DNA of 64,000 nt from an uncultured Gammaproteobacteria bacterium (GCA_905479985.1 CAJQOM010000009.1:23667-87666); one strand, 5' to 3'; shown: positions 37,694 to 46,199, numbered from the stretch's first letter. Notes: generated from the letters alone by a model not told the origin. Numbers and translations are program-made.

Positions 37694-38140
37694 TTATTTT
37701 ACTGTGAGTGCCTGGCCTTTAAAGCTGATGCTAGGCCAGCCTGATACGATAAAATTTCTGATATTTTGGTGGTCATCGCCTTCTGGGTTTTTGAGTACAT
37801 CATTACGATAGTAAGCGCCGAAACAGGCTAAGGTTTGCTGTTCAGTTAAGTCATTTAATTGCCCAAATGCAAAAATTTTGCATGAGCCATTGTTTTGGTC
37901 TGCTTGATTAATGATGTTGCCGTTACTGAATTGTGTCGGTGTGAAATGATAGTTGGCCTCGATGACTGACATGGTGTCGCTAAATTCGATGGCTTCGGGT
38001 GTTTGATTTAATTTGTTTAGAAAGGCGTTTAGGATCATTGGGTTCTGCCAGAGTTGTATTTGAAAGGGTGGATTATACACAAGCGCTGAGGCAGCTTGCG
38101 TGCTTTGAACTTTGATGTCAGATATCGGTCTGACAGTCAC
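37694..38140 (-). CDS. HopJ type III effector-family protein
   Basis: A 148-residue protein whose last 110 residues match the HopJ/HopPmaJ family, with TPTQFSNGNIINQADQNNGS, CFGAYYRNDVLKNPEGDDHQ and a WPSISFKGQAL ending. The family is named after a plant-pathogen effector but is widespread in non-pathogens, so an effector role should not be assumed. The start is uncertain. The frame opens at a GTG (38140) with a TAGGA about 10 bases ahead. Family members usually begin around the ATG at 38038, which has no ribosome binding site. No type III secretion genes are nearby. Confidence 0.82.
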   Translation of the reverse strand: MTVRPISDIKVQSTQAASALVYNPPFQIQLWQNPMILNAFLNKLNQTPEAIEFSDTMSVIEANYHFTPTQFSNGNIINQADQNNGSCKIFAFGQLNDLTEQQTLACFGAYYRNDVLKNPEGDDHQNIRNFIVSGWPSISFKGQALTVK

Positions 38141-38217
38141 ACCTTCTATATCCTAGATCTTAGGGAAACTTCTAAAAGCGTGTTGCCATTAATCTTGATT
38201 GTTCTGTGAGGGTTTGT

Positions 38218-41200
38218 TTGTTGTTGGGTTCCTGGAAAGCTTTTCGTCTTTCGATTCATTCTACGGTTATCGCCGTCTTTTTATTGACGACATTGCTGAC
38301 AAGCGGTGTATCGATCGGATTACATTATTACTTTAGTCAGGCTTTTGCGACCGAGTCTGCTTTGTCTGTGTACGAGCATGCGGCATCCAGCACCCATGAT
38401 TTTGTAGAAAATGTCGATGATAAGGCAGAAGAAATTGCCTTTATGTTATCGAAATTCCCAAAACTGGTCGAAGCGGATGGGATTGACGCTGATACGCGTG
38501 CTGTTTTTGCTGAGGTTTTACAACGTAACCCGCTTATTTCTTTTATTACTGTTGGTTTTAACGATGGTGGTTTTTATCAACTGATTAATTTAGATGCCAA
38601 TGTCAAAATTCGGCAGCAGTTTAACGCGACAGCAAAAGATAAATGGATTGTGATTACGATACGGACGGATGGAGATCGTTATTTACATTTTGATTATTTA
38701 GATGCTGAATTCGGGCATCGCCATAAGATGGAATACCCTACTAATTATGATGTGAGAACCCGTGCTTGGTTTGGGGAGGCTGAGGCGGGCAAGGTGTTAA
38801 AAAGTCAGCCATATTTGTTTCAACATTTACAAGTGCCGGGTCAAGTCTATGCCATTTCTTTAGGCAACAGCCAGCATGTTCTTGCCATTGGTATCGCGCT
38901 GCCATCGTTATCTAATTTCTTAAAAAGGCAACCATTGCAGACAGGCAGTGAGGCTTATATTTATCAGCAGAATGGTGAGATTATTGCCTCAAATAAATCG
39001 GAACCAGAACGGTTATTACCATCCGCTCCTCAATTGGAACTGACACCGGAACAGCAAATACTTGTTGAAAATAAGCCTTATTTGACAGTGTCGAATGAAT
39101 TAAATTGGCCTCCGATCAACTTTGCGAGTGCTGGTCAGCCGCGAGGCTATTCTATTGATGTTCTATCGTATATTGCTGAAATGACCGGGTTTCAATTACG
39201 CTATGTTAATGGCCTTGATTGGGATGAGATGGCACAGCTTTTTGTCAGTGAAGAGTTGGATATCGTTCAGCCGGTTTTCTTTAATGTCACGCGAGAAGCG
39301 GTTGGCGGATTGACGCATGCTTTTTTAAGGGCACCGTATGGTCTGGTGACGAAAAAAGGATTTGGTACGGTTGAAAATGCGGTGCAGCTTAATGGTTTTA
39401 AAGTGGCTATTCAACGCGGCTGGTCATTGGCGGAACGGGTGAAATATCACTACCCTCGGGTAGAGGTTGTTTTGGTTGATTCTGTGGAAGCGATGTTCAA
39501 AGCGTTGGCATCAGGCGAGGTAGATGCAGGGATTGATACCGAGACAGTATTGTCTTATCACTTGGCATCCTTTTTTGTGGAAGATGTTGTTGTTCACTCT
39601 GATTTGTCTTTCGATCCGAACCGGTTCTCAACTGATTTGCATTTCATGGTTAACCCGTCATCGCCCGGAGTGAAAGAGATGATTAACCAAGCTTTGGCGG
39701 CATTAGGGGATGTCCATAAACAAGCACTGTATGACAAATGGTTTAGTGGTAATACCACAGTATCGAAACCGACGATTTTGCCTTACCCGGAGTTGATTTC
39801 ATTAACAGAACAAGGCGAGATTGAAGGCCTTAAGACGATGGTACTGAAAGGCGAAGATTATTTTGTTTATGCAGCGCCGATTGATATGGCGGACAAAGTG
39901 GCGAATTATCTGATGATAATGACGCCCGTTGAGTCGGTCATGGCAGAGTCGATGGATAAATTGAAAACGTCTATTTGGCTGACGGCAATGGCGATAGTGC
40001 TGCTTTTTCCATTGATTTGGTTGGTCGTCTTGCCTATTGCACGATCCATTCGCTTATTGGCCGATGACAGTGAAAAAATTAAGCAGCGTCAATATGCAGA
40101 GGTGAAACATGTTGATAGTAAGATTACTGAAATTAATGATTTAGCAACATCGATGTTGGGGATGTCAGAATCAATTCAAGCACACGAAGCGTCACAGGAA
40201 GCATTGATTGAATCGTTTATAGCGCTTATTGCACAAGCGATTGATGATAAGTCTCCCTACACGGCGGGGCATTGTGCGCGCGTCCCTGAACTGGCCTTTA
40301 TGTTAGCAGAAGCAGCACAAAAATCGCATGTGGGGCCTTTTGATCAGTTTGAGTTTGAAAGCGAAGATGAGTGGCGTGAATTCCGGATCGGTGCTTGGCT
40401 TCACGATTGTGGCAAGATCACGACGCCTGAACATATTATTGATAAAGGGACGAAGTTAGAAACCATTTATAACCGAATTCATGAGATTAGGATGCGGTTT
40501 GAGGTGCTTTGGCGGGATGCTGAAATTCATTATTTAGAGCAGTTAAGTGATGACAATAATGAGGATAAAGCTGGTTTACAAAATCAACTTGCTGAAACCC
40601 ATCAGCAATTGCAAAATGATTTCCAATTTATTGCACAATGCAATGTGGGTGGCGAATTTTTGAGTCAGGCTGATATTGCACGTTTAGAGACATTGGCGAA
40701 CACGACTTGGCAGCGCCATTTTGACGATCGTGCCGGTATATCGCCAGTGGAAGGCATGCGTTTGTTGGGAGAGAATCAATCACTGCCTGTGACAGAGCCG
40801 TTGTTGAGTGATAAACCTGAGCATATTATTCCGCGAGAACAGAGTACAGATTACGATCCAAAGCTGGGGATTACGATGGTCGTGCCTGATGATCTTTATA
40901 ACCTCGGCGAGCTGTATAACTTGACTGTGTCGGCCGGGACATTGACGAGAGAAGATCGGTTTAAAATTAATGAACATATGATCAGTACGGTGAAAATGTT
41001 GGAAGGCTTACCTTTCCCGCCAGAACTGGCAAAAGTACCGCGTTATGCGACAACGCATCATGAAACGATGCGGGGAACAGGCTATCCACGGGGGTTATCG
41101 GCAGATGATTTATCGATGCCAGAACGGATTATGGTGGTGGCTGATGTGTTTGAGGCACTAACAGCGGCTGATAGGCCTTATAAAAAAGCGAAACCGATTA

Positions 41201-41361
41201 GTGAAGCGGTGAGTATCCTGCATAAGCTGGTTGTGAAAGGCAATATTGATGTTGATGTGTTTGAATTGTTTTTGACCAGTGGGGTTTATCGTCAGTATGC
41301 GGCAGAGTTCTTACCGACAGAGCAATGTGATGAGGTCGATATTAAGCGGTTCTTAAGGTAG
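38218..41361 (+). CDS. Membrane HD-GYP phosphodiesterase with Cache and solute-binding sensor domains
   Basis: A large receptor of about 1,047 residues, likely controlling cyclic di-GMP. A transmembrane helix (about residues 13-34) is followed by a periplasmic Cache-like region to about 280. A family 3 solute-binding-protein domain (about 285-520) comes next, then a short segment resembling the end of a Cache domain (about 530-580). A second helix (about 583-604) precedes HAMP and then HD-GYP. The metal pair His-Asp is in LHDCGK (about 729-730) and the second motif is HHETMRGTGYP (about 947-957). Some 215 residues separate these motifs, far more than usual. GAGGG at 38208-38212 points to initiation at TTG 38218 or 38221, not at the GTG at 38206. 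Confidence 0.9.
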   Translation: MLLGSWKAFRLSIHSTVIAVFLLTTLLTSGVSIGLHYYFSQAFATESALSVYEHAASSTHDFVENVDDKAEEIAFMLSKFPKLVEADGIDADTRAVFAEVLQRNPLISFITVGFNDGGFYQLINLDANVKIRQQFNATAKDKWIVITIRTDGDRYLHFDYLDAEFGHRHKMEYPTNYDVRTRAWFGEAEAGKVLKSQPYLFQHLQVPGQVYAISLGNSQHVLAIGIALPSLSNFLKRQPLQTGSEAYIYQQNGEIIASNKSEPERLLPSAPQLELTPEQQILVENKPYLTVSNELNWPPINFASAGQPRGYSIDVLSYIAEMTGFQLRYVNGLDWDEMAQLFVSEELDIVQPVFFNVTREAVGGLTHAFLRAPYGLVTKKGFGTVENAVQLNGFKVAIQRGWSLAERVKYHYPRVEVVLVDSVEAMFKALASGEVDAGIDTETVLSYHLASFFVEDVVVHSDLSFDPNRFSTDLHFMVNPSSPGVKEMINQALAALGDVHKQALYDKWFSGNTTVSKPTILPYPELISLTEQGEIEGLKTMVLKGEDYFVYAAPIDMADKVANYLMIMTPVESVMAESMDKLKTSIWLTAMAIVLLFPLIWLVVLPIARSIRLLADDSEKIKQRQYAEVKHVDSKITEINDLATSMLGMSESIQAHEASQEALIESFIALIAQAIDDKSPYTAGHCARVPELAFMLAEAAQKSHVGPFDQFEFESEDEWREFRIGAWLHDCGKITTPEHIIDKGTKLETIYNRIHEIRMRFEVLWRDAEIHYLEQLSDDNNEDKAGLQNQLAETHQQLQNDFQFIAQCNVGGEFLSQADIARLETLANTTWQRHFDDRAGISPVEGMRLLGENQSLPVTEPLLSDKPEHIIPREQSTDYDPKLGITMVVPDDLYNLGELYNLTVSAGTLTREDRFKINEHMISTVKMLEGLPFPPELAKVPRYATTHHETMRGTGYPRGLSADDLSMPERIMVVADVFEALTAADRPYKKAKPISEAVSILHKLVVKGNIDVDVFELFLTSGVYRQYAAEFLPTEQCDEVDIKRFLR

Positions 41362-41366
41362 TTAGC

Positions 41367-42032
41367 TTAATCAAAAAAATCGGTGAATTGACTGGTATTT
41401 TCTCGGTCTGTTCGATATTGGTTAACAGGATCCTGGCTATCTTCATATCCCAGGGCAATACCGCATAAGACCTGTTTTGAGTTTGGGTAATTCAGCGTTT
41501 GGCGGATAATATCTGGGTATTCAGCCAATGCCGCTTGCGGACAGGTGGCTAAGCCTTCGGCCATGGCACTTAACATAACGGATTGTAGGAACATGCCGTA
41601 ATCAAGGTATGAGCCAGTTTGCATGATGTCATCCATTAAAAAGAGCAACATGACCGGCGCATCAAAGGCGCGATAATTAGCGGCCCACTGGGCTTGGCGG
41701 TGTGCGGTGTCTTCTCTTTTAATCGCTAAGCTATTGTAGAGTTGCAAGCCGCATTGTTTGCGGCGAAGCGTGTAGGGCGCTTGCCATTGTGTTGGGTAGT
41801 AAGGATAGTCTGGATTGGGTTTTATCCTGCTTGCAAAGGCTTGTTGGATGGCGTCTTGAAGTGTTAATTTTGTTTGGCCAGTGACAACGGCAACTTGCCA
41901 TGGTTGGGTGTTAGCCCCCGAGGGCGACTGACTTGCGGTAGTGAGAATACGTTTGATTTGGTCTGTGGTCACTGCTTTATCAGTATAAGCGCGACACGAG
42001 TGACGTTGTTCAATAGCTTGATTGATATTCAT
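41367..42032 (-). CDS. Nitroreductase family oxidoreductase
   Basis: FMN-dependent NAD(P)H oxidoreductase fold, 221 residues. The N-terminal RHSCRAYTDKAVTTDQI and SQSPSGANTQPWQVAVV are the FMN-binding family signatures, and GMFLQSVMLSAMAEGLATCPQ and LCGIALGYED are typical of the C-terminal half. The physiological substrate is unknown. It overlaps the DUF454 gene by 4 bases on the same strand. Confidence 0.91.
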   Translation of the reverse strand: MNINQAIEQRHSCRAYTDKAVTTDQIKRILTTASQSPSGANTQPWQVAVVTGQTKLTLQDAIQQAFASRIKPNPDYPYYPTQWQAPYTLRRKQCGLQLYNSLAIKREDTAHRQAQWAANYRAFDAPVMLLFLMDDIMQTGSYLDYGMFLQSVMLSAMAEGLATCPQAALAEYPDIIRQTLNYPNSKQVLCGIALGYEDSQDPVNQYRTDRENTSQFTDFFD

Positions 42033-42415
42033 TTTGCTGGCGGTTCCGATTCATTCAGTCGAGAGATAAGCCACAAGGCACTAAAACCAATGGCAACGAG
42101 CATCAATTGTAAGCCACTTCTACCCGATAAAATAAGGATGGAAATGCCAAATGAAGTGATGACAAGGGCCATGGCACGAAGCTTGACATGGCGGCTGACC
42201 GTTTTGTTTTTTTCCCATTCCTGCAATATAGGACCAAACCATTTGTTGTTCAGTAACATTTTGTGGAAGCGCGGCGAGCTCTTGGAAAAACAGGCTAAGG
42301 CTAAAATCAAAAAGGGTGTGGTCGGTAATATGGGTAAGAAGGCACCAATGGCGCCAAGGATGACACAAAGCCAACCTAGCGAGATGAGCAGATAGCGATT
42401 TAACGCTTTGTGCAT
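42029..42415 (-). CDS. YbaN-like DUF454 membrane protein
   Basis: A 128-residue inner-membrane protein of the YbaN/DUF454 family. It has the signature GAIGAFLPILPTTPFLILALACFSKSSPR near residues 20-50 and a second pair of helices near residues 83-117. Function unknown. It sits between the EF-P-like gene (13 bases upstream) and the nitroreductase gene (4-base overlap), so all three may be cotranscribed. Confidence 0.9.
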   Translation of the reverse strand: MHKALNRYLLISLGWLCVILGAIGAFLPILPTTPFLILALACFSKSSPRFHKMLLNNKWFGPILQEWEKNKTVSRHVKLRAMALVITSFGISILILSGRSGLQLMLVAIGFSALWLISRLNESEPPAK

Positions 42416-42428
42416 TGGATATTATCCA

Positions 42429-42995
42429 TTATGCACGAGACATAAATTTAGCAGTACTGGTGTTGATTTTGATCGTTTCACCATTTTCGATATATTCCGG
42501 TACTTGCACTTCAAGTCCCGTTGTCAAAATGGCGGGCTTTGTTCGGGCACTGGCAGTGGCGCCTTTGATGCCGGGGGAAGTGTCGGTGATGGTCAATGCG
42601 ACAGCAGCGGGTAGTTCAATGGCAACGATGAGGCCATCAAGTAGGATGGCGATTATATCTTCTAGCCCTTCTGTTAGGTAGCCTTGGTCTTCTGCTACTT
42701 CGTCTGCATTGATGGTGTACTGTTCATAATCATCTAAACTCATAAAAGTATAGCCATCGTTGTCTTGGTATGAAAACTGAACCCGTTTACGTTCACAATC
42801 GACTTCTTTTAAAAAGTCATCGCCTTTGAGCGATTCATCGCGTTTTTGTTTGGTTTTGAGGTGATTAAAACGAATTTTATACAGCGTAGATGCGCCACGG
42901 GATGACGGGTTTCTGACTTCAATGCTTTTGACTGAATAAGGTTCATCGTTGACTTCGACGACCATTCCGCGTTTTAAATCACTGGCTTTAGGCAT
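42429..42995 (-). CDS. yeiP: Elongation factor P-like protein YeiP (EfpL)
   Basis: EF-P paralogue that relieves ribosome stalling at difficult peptide motifs. 188 residues in three beta-barrel domains, aligning with E. coli YeiP throughout. Its domain I loop tip reads NPSSRGASTLYK, with arginine where canonical EF-P has the modified lysine, and the end is ISTGL-type VQVPEYIENGETIKI. The conserved arginine argues for the unmodified YeiP/EfpL type. Canonical EF-P is not in the window. Confidence 0.94.
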   Translation of the reverse strand: MPKASDLKRGMVVEVNDEPYSVKSIEVRNPSSRGASTLYKIRFNHLKTKQKRDESLKGDDFLKEVDCERKRVQFSYQDNDGYTFMSLDDYEQYTINADEVAEDQGYLTEGLEDIIAILLDGLIVAIELPAAVALTITDTSPGIKGATASARTKPAILTTGLEVQVPEYIENGETIKINTSTAKFMSRA

Positions 42996-43113
42996 TGTAT
43001 TCTCTTCATGGGTCTGGTTAACGATATCGGCATTATACCGGTTCTGTTAAGACAACACTGCCTAAGTGATTACGTTAAGATAGTGTTATTAATTGTTTTA
43101 ATTTGAGTACAAG

Positions 43114-43947
43114 ATGGCAGAGATTGGCAAAATAAATCATTTGAATGTGGTGAAGCAAGTGGACTTTGGGGTTTATCTCGATGGCGATGAACTCGGGGAA
43201 ATTTTGTTACCAGAGCGTGATGTGCCGCCGGGTTGTGTGGTGGGCGATGGTTTAGATGTTTTCATCTACCTTGATTCGGAAGATCTGTTGATTGCCACGA
43301 CGCACATGCCAAAGGCGATGGTGGGTGAATGCGCGTTTTTGAAAGTGGTTGAAGTGAATGCGGTCGGCGCCTTTCTCGACTGGGGTTTACCGAAAGATCT
43401 ATTGGTACCTTATGGTGAACAGCAAAAGCCAATGGAAGAAGGTGAATCTTATGTGGTTTATCTGTATGTGGATGAGGCATCTGAAAGAATTGCAGCTACC
43501 AGCCGCTTGAATAAATTTGTGGTTGATACGTCCCCTTATTTTAAGCCACAACAAAAAGTGGAATTGTTGGTTTGTGAACGGACGGATTTAGGCTACAAAG
43601 CAGTGGTGAATCAAGCAGTGATTGGCTTGTTATTTAACAGCGATGTCATTAGTCCTGTGCGCTGTGGTGAGACATTGCAAGGTTATATCAAGCAAATACG
43701 GCCGGATAATAAGCTGGATTTATGTTTGCAATTGGTCACGCGTGAAGCACTAGATGATTTATCTGAACAAATTTTGGCTTTTATTCAGGCTGAAGGCGGC
43801 CAGACGACATTGACGGATAAAAGTCCGCCGGATGCGATTGCCAAACAATTCGGGGTCAGTAAGTCGAGTTATAAAAAAGCCTTGGGTAAGTTATATCAAA
43901 AGCGGTTGGTTCTGATCGAAAAACACCAAGTCAGTTTGGTAAAATAA
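43114..43947 (+). CDS. CvfB-like S1-domain RNA-binding protein
   Basis: A 277-residue protein of the CvfB/YitL family. Consecutive S1-like barrels occupy about residues 1-205, with KQVDFGVYLDGDELGEILLP in the first and VGAFLDWGLPKDLLVPYGEQ in the second. A C-terminal winged-helix domain follows (DAIAKQFGVSKSSYKKALGK). Staphylococcal CvfB binds RNA; the role in this group is not established. It lies 2 bases ahead of ylqF, and both names hint at RNA or ribosome work. Confidence 0.9.
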   Translation: MAEIGKINHLNVVKQVDFGVYLDGDELGEILLPERDVPPGCVVGDGLDVFIYLDSEDLLIATTHMPKAMVGECAFLKVVEVNAVGAFLDWGLPKDLLVPYGEQQKPMEEGESYVVYLYVDEASERIAATSRLNKFVVDTSPYFKPQQKVELLVCERTDLGYKAVVNQAVIGLLFNSDVISPVRCGETLQGYIKQIRPDNKLDLCLQLVTREALDDLSEQILAFIQAEGGQTTLTDKSPPDAIAKQFGVSKSSYKKALGKLYQKRLVLIEKHQVSLVK

Positions 43948-43949
43948 CG

Positions 43950-44882
43950 ATGGCGATTAATTGGTATCCGGGTCATATGCATAAAGCATCGAAAGAGATG
44001 CGTAAGATCATGCCTCAGGTTGATTTGATGATCGAAGTGCTTGATGGCCGAATTCCATTTAGTAGCGAAAACCCGATGTTAGCGCAATTACGTGGTGACA
44101 AACCGTGTATTAAAGTGTTGAGCAAGTGTGATTTGGCCGATCCCGTACAAACTCAAGCATGGCAAGATTACCTTGAGCAGGATAAAGGGGTAAAAACGAT
44201 TGCGTTGACGACACAAGAACCAGAACGCATGAAAGATATTTTAGATTTGTGCCATAAGATGATGCCGAATAAATCGGCAGGCGTGAAGAATATTCAGGCC
44301 ATGATTATGGGTATTCCGAATGTGGGCAAGTCCACATTGATTAATCACCTTGCTGGTCGGCACATTGCTAAAACAGGTAATGAGCCGGCGGTGACGAAAA
44401 TGCAACAGCGGATTAAGCTCGATCGTGGCATCGTGTTGCTGGATACGCCCGGCGTATTGTGGCCTAAATTAGAAAATCAGCATGGGGGTTATCGTTTAGC
44501 GATTACGGGTGCGATTAAAGAAACCGCGGTTAGCAATGAAGACATTGCACTGTATGCTGTGGCTTATTTACGTGAGGCTTATCCTGAGTATTTAACCACA
44601 CGTTATCAGCTATCAACATTATCTGAGGATGATGTCACCTTATTGGAAGCCATTGGTACTCATCGAGGTTGCTTACGGGCTGGAGGCCGTGTTGATTTAG
44701 AGCGGGCTGCTAAAATTTTGTTAACAGAACTCCGAGCTGGGACTTTAGGTCGATTAACATTAGAAACTCCGCCGATGATGGAAGCTGAATTGATCGAGAT
44801 GACTAAACTGCGAGAAAAGGCATTGGCAAAGGAAGCGGCGAAGAAACTGAAGAAGTCAGGGTCGAGACAACAATCGTCTTAG
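43950..44882 (+). CDS. ylqF: Ribosome biogenesis GTPase YlqF
   Basis: Circularly permuted GTPase for late 50S assembly. The motif order is G4 (SKCDLAD near residue 59) before G1 (GIPNVGKSTLINHLAGR near residue 120) and G3 (DTPGVLWPKL near 168), which marks the family. The N-terminal INWYPGHMHKASKEMRK is also typical. 310 residues with a basic Lys/Ala-rich C-terminal tail. Coupled to the S1-domain gene. Confidence 0.95.
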   Translation: MAINWYPGHMHKASKEMRKIMPQVDLMIEVLDGRIPFSSENPMLAQLRGDKPCIKVLSKCDLADPVQTQAWQDYLEQDKGVKTIALTTQEPERMKDILDLCHKMMPNKSAGVKNIQAMIMGIPNVGKSTLINHLAGRHIAKTGNEPAVTKMQQRIKLDRGIVLLDTPGVLWPKLENQHGGYRLAITGAIKETAVSNEDIALYAVAYLREAYPEYLTTRYQLSTLSEDDVTLLEAIGTHRGCLRAGGRVDLERAAKILLTELRAGTLGRLTLETPPMMEAELIEMTKLREKALAKEAAKKLKKSGSRQQSS

Positions 44883-44979
44883 AACGCAATAATTGCAACA
44901 AAGGGTGTCCTTGAAGAGTCTATTAATTAGCACGCTGTTGAAGCGCTAGTGATTGTGCTCATCAATATAGGAGACCGAT

Positions 44980-45495
44980 ATGAAATGGTTAATTTATATA
45001 CTCCCTATTTTTCTTTTTTCTTGTAGCTCATTACCGAAGACGATTCAGGACCCACCGAATGCCGATCTACAGCTTGTACAAGTTCTAGGACAGATTGATG
45101 ATTATGTGAATCGCGCCGTTCGCTGGGGCGGCAAGATTATTACGGTTAATAATGATGAGCAGCAATCATTGATACAAGTCGTTCAGTTTCCGCTTAATGG
45201 TTTTGGTGAGCCTATTGTGGGTAAAACAAGTCAAGGGCGGTTTTTAATTCAGAGTAAGCAGTTTTTAGATCCTGAAATCTTTAAACCTGGCCGTTTGGCT
45301 ACATTCAGCGGCATTATTCATGCACAACAACAGAAAATAGTAGACAAAAAAACGCTGTATTTACCTGTTATTCAACTGCATGAAATGCATTTATGGTCTG
45401 AACAAAAGCAGTATAGACAACCTTATTATGGTCATCGCTATTTATACCCCTATCCGCGACATAGCTACTATACGAGGGGCTATTTTAGGCACTAA
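44980..45495 (+). CDS. Slp-family outer-membrane lipoprotein
   Basis: A 171-residue lipoprotein with a very short signal ending LFSCSS (acylated Cys at 15). The Slp family core follows, recognisable by VRWGGKIITVNNDEQQSLIQ and PGRLATFSGIIHAQQ. The last 35 residues are rich in Tyr, Arg, His and Pro. Slp proteins are induced under starvation or acid in E. coli; here the role is unknown. AGGAGACC precedes the ATG. It is followed by the first Fur-box promoter. Confidence 0.9.
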   Translation: MKWLIYILPIFLFSCSSLPKTIQDPPNADLQLVQVLGQIDDYVNRAVRWGGKIITVNNDEQQSLIQVVQFPLNGFGEPIVGKTSQGRFLIQSKQFLDPEIFKPGRLATFSGIIHAQQQKIVDKKTLYLPVIQLHEMHLWSEQKQYRQPYYGHRYLYPYPRHSYYTRGYFRH

Positions 45496-45517
45496 AATGA
45501 ACAGTACTTCGAGTCTA

Positions 45518-45536
45518 AATGATAATCATTTGCATT
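45518..45536 (+). promoter_or_regulatory. Fur-box-like operator, copy 1
   Basis: The 19-mer AATGATAATCATTTGCATT resembles the Fur consensus GATAATGATAATCATTATC and contains the core GATAATCATT. It overlaps the -35 hexamer (TTGCAT, 45530-45535) of the adjoining promoter, which is the classic layout for iron-dependent repression. It shares most bases with the second copy at 46181. Confidence 0.75.
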
Positions 45537-45558
45537 TAGAGTGAAGTGATCCTATAAT
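45530..45558 (+). promoter_or_regulatory. Sigma-70 promoter for the small Fur-regulated genes
   Basis: A -35 TTGCAT (45530-45535) and a perfect -10 TATAAT (45553-45558) are separated by exactly 17 bases. The predicted start is near 45565, about 30 bases before the ATG of the first small gene. The -35 lies inside Fur box 1. Confidence 0.75.
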
Positions 45559-45594
45559 CAAACCTCGATACATCAATAATGTAGAGAGGGCGTG

Positions 45595-45786
45595 ATGAAA
45601 AACCAATCTTATTTTGTTAATAATGCGAATCCGATACATTTGGCTATTGCTCCGGAACGACTTGAAATGCTGATTCGGGAAGGTAGTTTGAATGTGACTG
45701 ATTTTAGTTGTTTAGATACACCGTCTAAAAAAGGTGTATGGGCGATGCTTCGATCGTTAGCAGCAAGTCGGCTGCAAAAATCATGA
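45595..45786 (+). CDS. Small Fur-regulated protein, unknown family
   Basis: A 63-residue soluble protein that I cannot assign. It has no signal peptide or membrane helix. The segment IAPERLEMLIREGSLNVTDFS is amphipathic and the C-terminus is basic (LRSLAASRLQKS). GAGAGGG at 45584-45590 supports the ATG at 45595 over the GTG at 45592. Its promoter carries a Fur-like box, so it should be made under iron limitation. Its stop overlaps the next small gene (ATGA). It is not HemP by sequence, although it occupies a similar genetic position. Confidence 0.75.
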   Translation: MKNQSYFVNNANPIHLAIAPERLEMLIREGSLNVTDFSCLDTPSKKGVWAMLRSLAASRLQKS

Positions 45787-46073
45787 ATGCGCCGTTACAG
45801 AAAATTTCTGTTGAGCGTAAGTTGTTATTGGCGGCCAATGAACAATTAGAATCTGTTTATCTTCATCATTCAGATCCTTGCGTCGCGCTACTTATTAGCC
45901 GCAATTATAATCTGTTGATGCAAGAACAATCGGACTTGATGACACGGCTGAACTGGATGCAGAAGGCGAAATATTGGTGGCAGCAATATTTAAAGCTCAG
46001 CACAGGCCGAAGGGTGAGTTATGGTTCAAGCCTGCATTATGATGATTTGTTGTTTAAGCGTATTACGCTTTAA
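45783..46073 (+). CDS. Second small Fur-regulated protein, unknown family
   Basis: A 96-residue soluble protein starting at an ATG that overlaps the previous stop, so translation is coupled. The frame is open to 45738, but that part overlaps the first small gene. It contains aromatic-rich helices (NWMQKAKYWWQQYLKLS) and a basic tail, with no cysteine pair, signal or membrane helix. I do not recognise the family. Promoter and position suggest it acts together with the 63-residue protein in iron starvation, which is inference from context. Confidence 0.7.
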   Translation: MNAPLQKISVERKLLLAANEQLESVYLHHSDPCVALLISRNYNLLMQEQSDLMTRLNWMQKAKYWWQQYLKLSTGRRVSYGSSLHYDDLLFKRITL

Positions 46074-46180
46074 GTAAAAAAGTAGGTATTGGTTCTAGCG
46101 CCATGACGGCTTTGTCTTATAGATTTAAAACTTCGTAGTGATGTAAAAAAGCAACAAATAGTCATAGATAACAATTATTA

Positions 46181-46199
46181 AACAAGAATCATTTGCATT
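46181..46199 (+). promoter_or_regulatory. Fur-box-like operator, copy 2
   Basis: The 19-mer AACAAGAATCATTTGCATT matches copy 1 at 16 of 19 positions, including an unbroken AATCATTTGCATT. As in copy 1, it overlaps the -35 (TTGCAT, 46193-46198) of a downstream promoter. The left half is a weaker fit to the Fur consensus. Confidence 0.65.

Noticed and set aside
41874..42395. 173-residue plus-strand frame across nitroreductase and DUF454 genes
   Set aside because: It spans two well-recognised genes on the other strand, lacks a ribosome binding site and encodes no recognisable protein.
46074..46180. Further small gene or RNA between the second small protein and the porin
   Set aside because: No open frame with a ribosome binding site and no stable hairpin were found; it reads as promoter-proximal spacer.
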